Shown here piece by piece: positions 1-8,193 of a stretch of DNA of 27,456 nt. The notes under the pieces are model-generated. The model was not told where the DNA came from, did no database searches, and was given only the letters and a program-made list of their open reading frames with translations. Each line of letters begins with the position of its first letter. Position 1 is the stretch's first letter. Made by a program: the position numbers and the translations under genes. The stretch comes from DATMMS01 sp036824145 (GTDB lineage Bacteria > Chloroflexota > Dormibacteria > DASZGP01), in NCBI GenBank assembly GCA_036824145.1, contig DAITAT010000026.1:1-27456 (forward strand), read 5' to 3'.

Positions 1-290
1 AGGATCGGCTCCATGCCCACCGAGGTGTGGACGTCGATGATCACCGCGGTGCTGGCGCAGAAGCGCGAGATCTCCTCGATGAGGATCGCGAAGGCGGTGT
101 GGTCCATGCCCCCGCCGCCGTATTCCTCGGGGATGGTGATTCCCAGCAAGCCGAGCGAGGCGGCGCGCGCGATCGCCTCCTCGGGGAAGCGATGCTCGGC
201 GTCGGTCTGACGCGCTCGCGGCGCCACTTCGCGGGCGACGAAGTCGCGAGCCAGCGCCCTCAGCTCGGCGTGTGGCGCGCCGGTCGAGCT
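1..290 (-). CDS. acyl-CoA dehydrogenase, N-terminal part (3' end beyond left edge)
   Basis: The minus-strand reading gives the N-terminal alpha-helical domain of an FAD-dependent acyl-CoA dehydrogenase. Recognisable pieces are ELRALARDFVAREVAP, then HRFPEEAIARAASLGLLGI, TIPEEYGGGGMDHTAF and IEEISRFCASTAVIIDVHTS. About 95 residues are visible; the FAD-binding middle domain and catalytic C-terminal domain lie to the left. It would oxidise an acyl-CoA to the 2,3-enoyl-CoA, passing electrons to ETF. The start is unresolved: an in-frame TAG lies at 357-359, and no ATG, GTG or TTG occurs in frame until GTG at 225-227, which falls inside the conserved first helix. The right boundary given is where family-like sequence fades. 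It is the last visible gene of the minus-strand series and probably serves acyl-CoA breakdown with its neighbours. Family is sure; substrate is unknown. Confidence 0.8.
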
Positions 291-312
291 CTCGGAAGGG
301 GCTGCGGGTGGG

Positions 313-768
313 CTACCGGGCGTTGCTACCGAGAATCGCCCCCATGATGCCGAGGACTATGAGCAGCGGGAAGGCCACCCAGAGGATCAGGCTGATGGCG
401 CCGATGATCTGGCCCGCGGTGGCCAGGCTCTCGCCCTGTTCCCCGGTTTGCTTGATCTCCTTCTTGGCGCTGCTCCCGAGGATGATGCCGACGATGCCGA
501 TCAAACCGCAGAAGAAGAGGCTGACAATCGAGAGGATCAGGGAGATCAGGGCCTTCTGGTTGCTGGGAGCGGCGGCTGGCACGTAGCCTGCGGGCGGTGG
601 GTAAGCCCCGGGCGGAGCCGGCGGAGGTGGCGGCGGCTGGTACCCGCCCGGCGGCGCGGCCGGCGGCCCCGGCGGAGGCGCGGGCGGCGGCGGGGGTGGC
701 TGGTAAGGCGGGGGAGGCACGGGCGGCTGGCCCTCCGGCGGTGGCTGGTACGGGGGCTGCTCACTCAT
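313..768 (-). CDS. proline-rich DUF4190-like small membrane protein
   Basis: A 151-residue protein. The first ~75 residues are almost only Pro, Gly, Ala, Gln and Tyr in PPPPPxxPP-type repeats. The rest holds two hydrophobic helices, ALISLILSIVSLFFCGLIGI and GAISLILWVAFPLLIVLGIM, separated by a polar linker containing SSAKKEIKQTGEQGESLA. This is the layout of DUF4190-type proteins of high-GC Gram-positives and Chloroflexi, which have a cytoplasmic proline-rich tail and two membrane spans; their function is not known. A longer reading to 840 exists, but ATG at 766-768 is preferred because GGGAGG sits about 8 nt upstream. It lies alone between two acyl-CoA dehydrogenase genes, 104 bp after the first, so it need not share their function. 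Confidence 0.75.
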   Translation of the reverse strand: MSEQPPYQPPPEGQPPVPPPPYQPPPPPPAPPPGPPAAPPGGYQPPPPPPAPPGAYPPPAGYVPAAAPSNQKALISLILSIVSLFFCGLIGIVGIILGSSAKKEIKQTGEQGESLATAGQIIGAISLILWVAFPLLIVLGIMGAILGSNAR

Positions 769-872
769 CGCGGAATCCTCCCTTCGGCGGCGTTCGTTGT
801 TGCAGTGACCACTGTATACGGGCGGGCGTCGCCACGCCAACCCTCATCGACGGAACCGGAAAAATGGCCAGT

Positions 873-2045
873 TCAGCAGCCGAGCTGCTTGGCGATCAGC
901 ATCCGTTGAACTTCTGAGGTGCCCTCGCCGATCTCGTTGACCTTGACGTCGCGCCAGTAGCGGGCCACCAGCGACTCCTCCATGAATCCCATGCCGCCAT
1001 GGATCTGGATCGCCTGGTCGGCGGCGCGCTTGCTTGTCTCGCTGGCGAAGAGCTTGGCCGCCGCCGCCTCCAGGTGGCACGGCTTGCCGGCATCCCAGAG
1101 CCGGGCGGCGTGGTAGACAGCCAGCCTTGCGATGTGCGTCTCGGTGGCCATGTCGGCGAGCTTGAACTGAATCGCCTGGTGCTTGGAGATCGAAACCCCG
1201 AAGCTCTGCCGATTCTTGGCGTACTCCAGTGATTCGTCGAGGCAGGCCTGGGCCGAGCCCACAGACAGGGCGGCGATTGCGATCCGGCCGGCCTCCAGCG
1301 TGGAGAGGAACTGGGCGTAGCCCTTGCCGGGCTCGCCGAGGACGTTCGCCTCCGGCACCCGGCAGTCGTCGAATGTCAGGCCGTGGGTGTCGCTGGCGTG
1401 CCAGCCGAGCTTGCGATAGGGCGGATCGATGCCGTACCCCGGGGTCCCCTTCTCGACCATGATCGTGGAGATCGCGGGGCGGCCGCCGGCCCCGTCCCCG
1501 GTGACCGCGGTGACGGTCACGCCCCAGGTGATGTCGGTGCCGGAGTTGGTGATGAAGGCCTTGGACCCGTTGATCACCCATTGGCCGTTGTCCAGGGTGG
1601 CGCGGGTCTTGCTGGCACCGGCGTCGGTGCCCGATTGAGCCTCGGTCAAGCCGAAGGCCCAGAGCTTCCGGCCGGCACACAGCTCAGGCAGGTACCTCCG
1701 CTTTTGCTCCTCGTTGCCGAAGCGGTAAATCGGCGCGATGCCCAGGCCCACCCCCGCCTCCAGGGTGATGGCGATACTGGCGTCGCCCCGGGCCAGCTCC
1801 TCGATTGCCAGGCAAAGGCTGGTGAAGTCGCCCCCGGATCCGCCCCACTCCTCAGGGATGGAGAGCCCGAAGAGACCGAGCTCGCCCATCTTGGCGACGA
1901 CGTCGTACGGGAAGGCGTGCTTCTCATCCCACTCCCCGGCGTTGGGCTTGACCTCCGCCTCGCAGAGGTCGCGCACCAGGTCACGGACGGCGCGTTGCTC
2001 ATCAGTGAGGTCCAGCTGGGTATTCAGCGACGGGACCGGCGGCAT
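873..2045 (-). CDS. acyl-CoA dehydrogenase
   Basis: 390 residues, the normal full length of the short/medium/branched-chain acyl-CoA dehydrogenase family. It oxidises an acyl-CoA to the trans-2-enoyl-CoA using FAD and passes electrons to ETF. The N-terminal helical domain is at about 10-125. The FAD/substrate motif FGLTEAQSGTDAGASKTRA follows near 140, the middle beta domain near 140-240, and the C-terminal helical domain after that, including QAIQFKLADMATE and IHGGMGFMEE. The catalytic base should be Glu374 in NEIGEGTSEVQR, where short- and branched-chain members keep it. The gene starts 9 bp after the sucD stop and probably shares its transcript, suggesting a role in making propionyl-CoA precursors, for example from branched-chain amino acids or odd-chain fatty acids. 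The exact substrate cannot be read from sequence. Confidence 0.93.
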   Translation of the reverse strand: MPPVPSLNTQLDLTDEQRAVRDLVRDLCEAEVKPNAGEWDEKHAFPYDVVAKMGELGLFGLSIPEEWGGSGGDFTSLCLAIEELARGDASIAITLEAGVGLGIAPIYRFGNEEQKRRYLPELCAGRKLWAFGLTEAQSGTDAGASKTRATLDNGQWVINGSKAFITNSGTDITWGVTVTAVTGDGAGGRPAISTIMVEKGTPGYGIDPPYRKLGWHASDTHGLTFDDCRVPEANVLGEPGKGYAQFLSTLEAGRIAIAALSVGSAQACLDESLEYAKNRQSFGVSISKHQAIQFKLADMATETHIARLAVYHAARLWDAGKPCHLEAAAAKLFASETSKRAADQAIQIHGGMGFMEESLVARYWRDVKVNEIGEGTSEVQRMLIAKQLGC

Positions 2046-2054
2046 CGAGGTGGG

Positions 2055-2945
2055 CTAGGCCGCGGCCCGGCCTCGAACCATCTCGACCAGCTGCTCGATG
2101 GTATCGGCCACCGGGACGCCGGCCTTGGTGAGCGCCTCCACCTTCCCCTGGGGGGAGCCGGTGTTGCCGCTGATGATGGCGCCGGCGTGGCCCATGCGCT
2201 TGCCGGGCGGCGCCGTGCGCCCGCCGATGAAGCCGTAGACCGGCTTGGGGTAGCCGGAGCCGATCATCGCCGCGGCGGCCTCCTCATCGGAGCCGCCGAT
2301 CTCCCCGAGCATGACGACGGCCTCGGTCTCGGGATCGCTGGCGAAGAGTCCCAGGACATCCTTGAAGGTCAGCCCCAGGACGGGGTCGCCGCCGATGCCG
2401 ACGCATGTCGAGACGCCCAGCCCCGCGCCCGCGATGCCGGCGAGGATCTCGTACGTGAGGGTGCCGGAGCGCGAGACGACCCCGATGTGCCCGGGGTTTG
2501 CGATGTGGTTGGGGATGATCCCGACCTTGGCCTTCTCAGGCGGCGAGACAAGGCCCGGGCAGTTTCCGCCGACCAGCCGCGGCTCCGCCATGGTGTCGTG
2601 GATGAAGACGGTGGCGCGGACCATGTCCAGCACCGGGATCCCCTCGGTGATGGCGACCACCAGCCCAACCCCGGAGTCGGCAGCCTCCATGATGGCGTCG
2701 GCCGCGAACGGCGGTGGCACGAAGACGGCGGCGGTGGTTGCGCCGGTTTCGTCGACGGCCTCGGCGACGGTGTTGAAGACGGGCACGTCGAGGTGGGTGG
2801 TGCCGCCTTTGCCGGGGCTGACGCCGGCAACAACGCTGGTGCCGAACGCCTGCATTTGCTCGGTGTGGAAGGTGCCCTCCCGTCCGGTCATCCCCTGCAC
2901 CACCAGCCGGGTGTTGCGATCGACGAGAATGCTCACGCGGCGCAC
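2055..2945 (-). CDS. sucD: succinyl-CoA synthetase alpha subunit
   Basis: 296 residues (293 if the inner start is used). It is the CoA-binding, phosphohistidine subunit of succinate-CoA ligase, which interconverts succinyl-CoA + NDP + Pi and succinate + CoA + NTP. The sequence opens with ILVDRNTRLVVQGMTGREG (CoA-binding Rossmann domain) and carries NCPGLVSPPEKAKVGIIP, GVVSRSGTLTYE and the active-site loop GKRMGHAGAIIS with phospho-histidine at about His253. Both candidate starts are GTG, at 2943-2945 and 2934-2936; the second matches the usual family start (Met-Ser-Ile-Leu-Val-Asp) better, and neither has a strong Shine-Dalgarno. The gene follows sucC by 7 bp and the two products form the heteromeric enzyme. 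Here SucCD completes conversion of propionyl-CoA to succinate with substrate-level phosphorylation and also serves the TCA cycle. Confidence 0.95.
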   Translation of the reverse strand: MRRVSILVDRNTRLVVQGMTGREGTFHTEQMQAFGTSVVAGVSPGKGGTTHLDVPVFNTVAEAVDETGATTAAVFVPPPFAADAIMEAADSGVGLVVAITEGIPVLDMVRATVFIHDTMAEPRLVGGNCPGLVSPPEKAKVGIIPNHIANPGHIGVVSRSGTLTYEILAGIAGAGLGVSTCVGIGGDPVLGLTFKDVLGLFASDPETEAVVMLGEIGGSDEEAAAAMIGSGYPKPVYGFIGGRTAPPGKRMGHAGAIISGNTGSPQGKVEALTKAGVPVADTIEQLVEMVRGRAAA

Positions 2946-2952
2946 CCAGTCG

Positions 2953-4098
2953 TCACGCCAGCACCCCGCTGCGCGCCAGCGCGACCGCCTTGGCGGCAGC
3001 CTCGGAGGCGCTCACCCCCGGCGTGATGCCGGCGTCGGAGAGGATCTTGCGGCCCTCGTCTTCGGCGGTGCCGGTCATGCGCACCACCAGCGGCACCTTG
3101 ATGCCGAGCTCATCGCGGGCGGCGATGATGCCGCGCGCCACCTCGTCGCCGCGCGTGATGCCGCCGAAGATGTTGATGAAGATCGACTTCACGCCCCGGT
3201 CCTGGAGGATCATGTCGAGGCTGTTGCGGACCACCTCCGCCTTGGCTCCGCCGCCGATGTCGAGGAAGTTCGCCGGTTTGCCGCCGGCGGCCTTGACCAG
3301 GTCGAGCGTGTTCATCACCAGCCCGGCGCCGTTACCGAGAATGCCGACGTCGCCGTCGAGGTGTACGTAGGTGAGGCCGCGCCTCTTGGCCTCGATCTCC
3401 AGCGGGTCGCCGCTGCCCTCCTCATCGGAGCGGTACTTCTCGAGGTCCTGGTGGCGGAACTCGGCGTTCTCGTCGACCTCGAGCTTGCCGTCCAGAGCGA
3501 TCACCTCCCCGCCGGCGGTGACGGCAAGCGGGTTGATCTCGCAGGTCAGGGCGTCGGAGGCGACGGCGAGGTTGAAGAGCCGGGTCATGATCGGCACCAG
3601 CTTGCCGACCAGGTCACCGAGGCCCGCCTGGAAGCACATCGCCCGCAGCTGGTAGCCCTGGGCGCCGCGCCAGGGATGGGGGTGGAACTTGACGATCTTC
3701 TCGGGGGCGGACTCGGCGACCTCCTCGATGTCCATGCCGCCGGCCGCCGACAGGATCAGGACCAGGCGACGGGCGTCGCGGTCGAGGGTGACGCCGAGGT
3801 AGATCTCCCGCTCCACGTCGGCCGCCTGCTCGCACCAGACCTCGTGGACGGTGAAGCCCTTGATGTCCATCCCCAGGATGGCCTCAGCAGCCGCCTTCGC
3901 CTCCTGGGGGGTTTTGGCCAGCTTGATGCCGCCCGCCTTGCCGCGGCCGCCGATAGGAACCTGGGCCTTGACCGCAATCGGACCGAGGCGGTTGGCGGCA
4001 TCCACCACCTGCTCCACGGTCCGGGCCACGCGACCCTCCTTGACCGGGATGCCGGCGCCGGCGAATTGCTCCTTGGCCTGGTACTCGAGAAGCTTCAT
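2953..4098 (-). CDS. sucC: succinyl-CoA synthetase beta subunit (ADP/GDP-forming)
   Basis: 381 residues, close to the normal ~385-390. It is the ATP-grasp, nucleotide- and succinate-binding subunit of succinate-CoA ligase. It begins MKLLEYQAKEQFAGAGIPV, as expected of the family. The ATP-grasp part shows VKAQVPIGGRGKAGGIKLAK, the metal/nucleotide region DALTCEINPLAV, and the C-terminal ligase domain shows FLDIGGGAKAEVV and NIFGGITRGDEVARGI, which contact the alpha subunit. Nucleotide preference (ADP or GDP) cannot be decided. The ATG start at 4096-4098 lacks an obvious ribosome binding site; it lies 53 bp after pccB. A short GC hairpin at 4125-4141 sits in that gap. A malate-CoA ligase reading is less likely, since no malyl-CoA lyase is nearby. 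Confidence 0.95.
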   Translation of the reverse strand: MKLLEYQAKEQFAGAGIPVKEGRVARTVEQVVDAANRLGPIAVKAQVPIGGRGKAGGIKLAKTPQEAKAAAEAILGMDIKGFTVHEVWCEQAADVEREIYLGVTLDRDARRLVLILSAAGGMDIEEVAESAPEKIVKFHPHPWRGAQGYQLRAMCFQAGLGDLVGKLVPIMTRLFNLAVASDALTCEINPLAVTAGGEVIALDGKLEVDENAEFRHQDLEKYRSDEEGSGDPLEIEAKRRGLTYVHLDGDVGILGNGAGLVMNTLDLVKAAGGKPANFLDIGGGAKAEVVRNSLDMILQDRGVKSIFINIFGGITRGDEVARGIIAARDELGIKVPLVVRMTGTAEDEGRKILSDAGITPGVSASEAAAKAVALARSGVLA

Positions 4099-4124
4099 GG
4101 TTGCCGCGAAAGCTTACACAGACG

Positions 4125-4141
4125 GAGGCAGCGCCGGCCTC
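4125..4141 (-). other. short hairpin between pccB and sucC
   Basis: In the 53-bp gap between pccB and sucC, GAGGC and GCCTC form a 5-bp perfect stem around a 7-nt loop. No U-run follows. It could be a weak attenuator or an RNA-processing site inside the operon, or nothing. Shown by sequence only. Confidence 0.25.
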
Positions 4142-4151
4142 GATGCCAGCC

Positions 4152-5813
4152 TTAGAGGGGGATGTTGCCGTGCTTCCGCCGCGGGCGCTTGACCTTCTTG
4201 CCCTGCAGCGCGTTCAGCGCCGAGATCAGCTTGGGGCGCGTCTGTTGGGGCTCGATGACGTCGTCGATGTAGCCGCGCTCAGCTGCGAAGTAGGGGTTGG
4301 CGAACTTCTCGATGTAGTCGTCGACCAGCTCCTTGGTTTTGGCGGCGGGGTCCGGCGCGGCCGCGATTTCGCGCCGGAAGATGACGTTGACGGCGCCCTG
4401 GGGGCCCATCACGGCGATCTCGGCCGAGGGCCAGGCGACGTTGAAATCGGCGCCGATGTGCTTGCTGCTCATGACGTCGTAAGCGCCGCCGTAGGCCTTG
4501 CGGGTGATCACCGTCAGTTTGGGCACCGTCGCCTCGCAGTAGGCGTAGAGCAGCTTGGCGCCATGGCGAATGATGCCGCCGTACTCCTGGGCCGTTCCGG
4601 GCAGGAAGCCAGGGACGTCGACGAAGGTGATGATGGGGATGTTGAAGGCATCGCAGAAGCGGACGAAACGTCCACCTTTCACCGAGGCGTTGATGTCCAG
4701 CGCGCCGGCGCCGCTCTTGGGCTGGTTGGCAACCAGGCCCACCGAGTGGCCGCCGAGACGGGCAAAGCCGGTGATCAGGTTGGTCCCAAAGAAGGCCTGG
4801 GTCTCCAGAAACTTGCCGTCGTCGAAGACGCGCCGGATGACATCGTGCATGTCGTAGGGCACCCCGGAGCTGTTCGGCACCACTGACTGGAGCTCCTTGT
4901 CCATGCGGTCAGCCGGGTCCTTGGTGGCTACAAAGGGGGGCTGCTCGCGGTTGTTCTGGGGCAGGTACGAGAGGAGCTCGCGGATCTGGCCGAAGGACTC
5001 CTTCTCGGTATCGGCGATGAAGTGAGCCACCCCCGACTTGAGGTTGTGGACTTCGGCGCCGCCGAGGTCCTCGAATCCGACCTGCTCGCCGGTGGTCACC
5101 TTGATCACGTCGGGCCCGGTGATGAACATATAGCCGACTTCCTTGACCATCAGGATGAAGTCGGTCATTGCGGGGCTGTAGACGGCGCCGCCGGTGCAGG
5201 GCCCCACGATCAGCGAGAGCTGGGGGATGACGCCGCTGTTGTCGACGTTGCGGGCAAAGATGTTGGCGTAACCGGCCAGGCTGACCACGCCCTCCTGGAT
5301 CCGCGCGCCGCCGGAGTCGTTGATGCCAAGACATGGGCAGCCGACCTTGGCAGCCCAGTCCATGATCTTGACCACCTTCTCGGCGAAGACCTCCCCCAGG
5401 CTGCCGCCAAAAGCGGTGGCGTCGTGGGAGAAGAGGGCGACCTGGCGGCCGTTGATGTACCCGTAGCCGGTGACAACGCCGTCTCCCGGGATGGGCTTGT
5501 CGGCCATTCCGAAGTTCCGATTGCGGTGCAGGGCGAAGGTGTCGAACTCGACGAAGCTGCCCGAGTCGAGCATCTTTTCGATCCGCTCGCGCGCCGACAG
5601 CTTGCCCTTCTCGTGCTGCTTCTTGAGGGCCGCGACATCGCCCTGGATGGCGTCGTGGCGACGCTTCCGGAGGACGTTGATCCGCTTCTCGCCGGCGCTG
5701 ACCTCTCGCTTGGTTACGGAGACCGCTGTCTTTCCGTTGGTCGAGGCGCTGCGCTTGCGCGGGACACCTGGCCGGGGTGCGCTACCCGGGCCGGGACTGA
5801 CGGCTTTGGCCAT
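4152..5813 (-). CDS. pccB: acyl-CoA carboxylase carboxyltransferase (propionyl-CoA carboxylase beta subunit)
   Basis: 553 residues. It moves CO2 from carboxybiotin to an acyl-CoA, most likely propionyl-CoA to (S)-methylmalonyl-CoA. A basic, low-complexity N-terminal tail of ~35 residues precedes the two crotonase-like carboxyltransferase halves. The first has KLSARERIEKMLDSGSF, SHDATAFGGSLGE and NDSGGARIQEG. The second has SGALDINASVKGGRFVRFCD-like core motifs, FVDVPGFLPGTAQEYGGII and KAYGGAYDVMSSKH. The paired Gly-rich oxyanion motifs (GGARIQEG and PGFLPGTAQE) are intact. The ATG at 5811-5813 is supported by GAGGGAGAAA directly upstream. Adjacent mutase and epimerase genes favour propionyl-CoA over acetyl-CoA as substrate. 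The biotin-carrying alpha subunit is not in the window and must be encoded elsewhere. Confidence 0.94.
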   Translation of the reverse strand: MAKAVSPGPGSAPRPGVPRKRSASTNGKTAVSVTKREVSAGEKRINVLRKRRHDAIQGDVAALKKQHEKGKLSARERIEKMLDSGSFVEFDTFALHRNRNFGMADKPIPGDGVVTGYGYINGRQVALFSHDATAFGGSLGEVFAEKVVKIMDWAAKVGCPCLGINDSGGARIQEGVVSLAGYANIFARNVDNSGVIPQLSLIVGPCTGGAVYSPAMTDFILMVKEVGYMFITGPDVIKVTTGEQVGFEDLGGAEVHNLKSGVAHFIADTEKESFGQIRELLSYLPQNNREQPPFVATKDPADRMDKELQSVVPNSSGVPYDMHDVIRRVFDDGKFLETQAFFGTNLITGFARLGGHSVGLVANQPKSGAGALDINASVKGGRFVRFCDAFNIPIITFVDVPGFLPGTAQEYGGIIRHGAKLLYAYCEATVPKLTVITRKAYGGAYDVMSSKHIGADFNVAWPSAEIAVMGPQGAVNVIFRREIAAAPDPAAKTKELVDDYIEKFANPYFAAERGYIDDVIEPQQTRPKLISALNALQGKKVKRPRRKHGNIPL

Positions 5814-5859
5814 TTTCTCCCTCGTTTGCTTGCTGAGCAGCGACTATAGCGCGTCAGCC

Positions 5860-7470
5860 CTAATGCTCTGACCGGGGCTGGTAGCGGCCCCACACGTCGC
5901 GTAGCCGGCCGAAGACTTCGCCGATGGTGGCGTAGTCCTTGAAGGCCTGCTTCATCGGGTAGAGGACGTTGTCCCCTCCCCTGGCGGCGGCCTCGACCTC
6001 GTCGAGGTCCCTATCGACCGCCGCGCTGTCGCGCTCGGCGCGCACCTTCGCCACCGCCCGCCGCTGCTCCGCCTCCTGTTCCGGGGCGATGCGCTGGATC
6101 TCGACGTCGTCTTGGCCGTGGGACTGGTAGCGGTTGACGCCGACGATGATGCGCTCGTCCTTCTCCACCGCCCTCTGGAAGCGGTAGGCCGAATCGCCGA
6201 TCTGGCGCTGCATCCACCCCGACTCGATGGCGTTGACCGAGCCACCCATGGCGTCGATCTCCGCGATCAGCCGGCCGGCGCCCGCCTCGAAGTCGCCGGT
6301 CAGGCGCTCGACCAGGTAGCTCCCAGCCAGGGGGTCGGCGACCGGGGTGATCCCTGTCTCATTGGCGATCACCTGTTGGGTCCGCAGCGCCAGGGTGGCG
6401 GCGAACTCGGTGGGCAGGGCCAGTGCCTCGTCGAAGCTGTTGGTGTGCAGCGACTGGGTCCCGCCGAGGACCGCGGCCAGCGCCTCCACCGCCGTGCGCA
6501 CCACGTTGTTGTAGGGCTGAAGGCTGGTCAGTGATGAGCCCGCCGTCTGGGTGTGGAAGCGGAGCGTCATCGAGCGTTCGTCAGTGGCGCGGTAGCGTTC
6601 GCGCATCAGCTGCGCCCACATCTTGCGGGCGGCTCGGAACTTGGCGATCTCCTCGAAGAACTCCATCTTGCAGTTGAAGAAGAAGGAGAGTCGCGGCGCG
6701 AAGTCGTCGATCTTGAGGCCCGCCTCGATGGCGGCGTCGACGTAGGCGATGCCGTTGGCGAGCGTGAAGGCGAGCTCCTGCATCGGGGTCGCCCCAGCCT
6801 CGCTGATGTGGTAGCCGGAGATGCTGATGGTGTTCCATCGCGGCATCTCGGCGGCACAGTATGCGAAGGTGTCGGTGACCAGTCGCATCGACTGCTGCGG
6901 CGGGAAGATGTACGTCCCGCGGGCGGCGTACTCCTTGAGGATGTCGTTCTGGACCGTGCCGCTGAGCTTTTCGCCGCCAACCCCCTGCTTCTCGGCGGCG
7001 AGCTGGTAGAGCAGCAGCAGCCCCGATGCCGGCGCATTAATGGTCATCGACGTCGACACCTTGTCCAGCGGGATGTCCTTGAGCAGCAGCTCCATGTCCG
7101 CCAGCGAGTCGATGGCGACACCGACCTTGCCGACCTCCCCCTCGGCCACCGGGTCGTCGGAGTCGTAACCCATCTGGGTGACCAGGTCGAAGGCCACCGA
7201 GAGCCCGGTCTGGCCGGCCTCCAGCAGCTTCCGGTAGCGCTGGTTGGACTCGGCGGCGGTGGCGAAGCCGGAGTACTGGCGCATGGTCCAATGGCGGCCG
7301 CGGTACATGTCGGGGTAGATGCCGCGGGTGAAGGGGAATTGGCCGGGCGGCGGCGGCAGATCCTGGGGCAGGTCCTCGCGATCGTAGTAGGGCTTGAGCG
7401 GCAGGCCTGACTCGCTCAGCTGCTCGCCGGTGTCGTCAGCCACGTCGGGCGGTGATGTTGAGCCGGACAT
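5860..7470 (-). CDS. methylmalonyl-CoA mutase large (catalytic) subunit, no B12 domain
   Basis: About 536 residues from this start. It is the TIM-barrel catalytic chain of a coenzyme-B12-dependent acyl-CoA mutase, converting (R)-methylmalonyl-CoA to succinyl-CoA. It shows PPPPGQFPFTRGIYPDMYRG, RQYSGFATAAESNQRYRKLL, FDLVTQMGYDSDDP, GTVQNDILKEYAARGTYIFP, ISISGYHISEAGA and TAGSSLTSLQPYNN. The Tyr of RQYSGF (~66) and the Arg of AARGTY (~184) match the substrate-carboxylate residues Tyr89 and Arg207 of the Propionibacterium enzyme; isobutyryl-CoA mutases replace them, so methylmalonyl-CoA is favoured. The active-site His is in SGYH. The chain ends before any B12-binding domain, so a separate small subunit is needed and is not seen here. 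Starts: ATG 7468-7470 overlaps the preceding gene by 35 bp; GTG 7441-7443 overlaps it by 8 bp and is a good alternative; an ATG at 7509 overlaps too far. Confidence 0.93.
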   Translation of the reverse strand: MSGSTSPPDVADDTGEQLSESGLPLKPYYDREDLPQDLPPPPGQFPFTRGIYPDMYRGRHWTMRQYSGFATAAESNQRYRKLLEAGQTGLSVAFDLVTQMGYDSDDPVAEGEVGKVGVAIDSLADMELLLKDIPLDKVSTSMTINAPASGLLLLYQLAAEKQGVGGEKLSGTVQNDILKEYAARGTYIFPPQQSMRLVTDTFAYCAAEMPRWNTISISGYHISEAGATPMQELAFTLANGIAYVDAAIEAGLKIDDFAPRLSFFFNCKMEFFEEIAKFRAARKMWAQLMRERYRATDERSMTLRFHTQTAGSSLTSLQPYNNVVRTAVEALAAVLGGTQSLHTNSFDEALALPTEFAATLALRTQQVIANETGITPVADPLAGSYLVERLTGDFEAGAGRLIAEIDAMGGSVNAIESGWMQRQIGDSAYRFQRAVEKDERIIVGVNRYQSHGQDDVEIQRIAPEQEAEQRRAVAKVRAERDSAAVDRDLDEVEAAARGGDNVLYPMKQAFKDYATIGEVFGRLRDVWGRYQPRSEH

Positions 7471-8086
7471 AGTCCAGCTCGAGCTTGCCGAGGTCGTCAA
7501 CGACGCCATCCATGAGGGCCTGGCGATCGCCCTCAGCGGTGGCTTCGAGGTAGGGGGCCAGGACGATCGTAGACATGAACTCGGCCATCTCGTCGCGAGT
7601 CGCGAAGGTGGTGGGCTCGGGGCTCAGCCAGGTCTCGACATCGACAAACCCGGCCGCCGCCAGCGCTTCGGAGCTCGACTCGGGGTCGTCAAAGGCCCAG
7701 GCCGGCCAATCCCGGCCGCGGATCCCAAGTGCCCGCCCCACGGAGTCGAGGTTGCCCTGACCCCCGCACTGCGCCACCAGCTGGGCGCTACGGCGCATCA
7801 CCGCGGCGAGGTTGGCGAAGAGAGCGTCATGGTCGGGCACCCAGTGGAAGGTGGCGGTCGAGAGGACCGCGTCGACCTTCTCGCGCAGAGGTAGGGGCTT
7901 GCCCAGGTCGGCTTTGACAAACTCGACCTTTCGACTGTGGCCGGCCAGGTTCTGGGAGGCCTCCTCCAACATCCGCTGGGAGGCGTCCAGGGCAATCACC
8001 CGTCCCGTAGGCAGGCGCTCCAAAAGCAGCGCGGTGACGCGCCCAGTGCCGCAGCCGGCGTCCAGCACCAGCTCGTTCCCCTGCAA
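7436..8086 (-). CDS. class I SAM-dependent methyltransferase (trans-aconitate methyltransferase-like)
   Basis: The frame has the SAM-binding motif I VLDAGCGTGRVTALLLERLP, motif II GRVIALDASQRMLEEA, and FVKADLGKPLPLREKVDAVLSTATFHWVPDH. The C-terminal half resembles trans-aconitate and related small-molecule methyltransferases, ending in KLELDYVRLNITARRG. The TTG at 8084-8086 is the only usual start near motif I, but it omits a family-like N-terminus. In the same frame up to about 8170 one reads REWDAPTYDRVSGPQQRWGA and NVLERL, which normally belongs to the protein; no ATG, GTG or TTG precedes it back to the epimerase stop. A GTG at 8160-8162 behind GGGGAGG is in another frame, so a one-base assembly error is possible. 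It lies between the epimerase and mutase genes and overlaps the mutase start, so it is co-transcribed. The substrate is unknown. Confidence 0.85.
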   Translation of the reverse strand: MQGNELVLDAGCGTGRVTALLLERLPTGRVIALDASQRMLEEASQNLAGHSRKVEFVKADLGKPLPLREKVDAVLSTATFHWVPDHDALFANLAAVMRRSAQLVAQCGGQGNLDSVGRALGIRGRDWPAWAFDDPESSSEALAAAGFVDVETWLSPEPTTFATRDEMAEFMSTIVLAPYLEATAEGDRQALMDGVVDDLGKLELDYVRLNITARRG

Positions 8087-8193
8087 CTGGAGCCGCTCCA
8101 GGACGTTGGCGCCCCACCGCTGCTGGGGACCGGAGACGCGGTCGTAGGTGGGCGCGTCCCACTCGCGGGTTGACCTCCCCGAGGTCTCAGTGG

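Noticed and set aside
590..770. Dense GC-rich repeats that might be a minisatellite
   Set aside because: They encode the Pro-rich tail of the small membrane protein in frame, so they are coding low complexity.
1383..4155. Long plus-strand open frames opposite the acyl-CoA dehydrogenase, sucD and sucC genes
   Set aside because: They mirror the codons of the minus-strand genes and give low-complexity protein with no family motifs; the minus-strand genes are certain.
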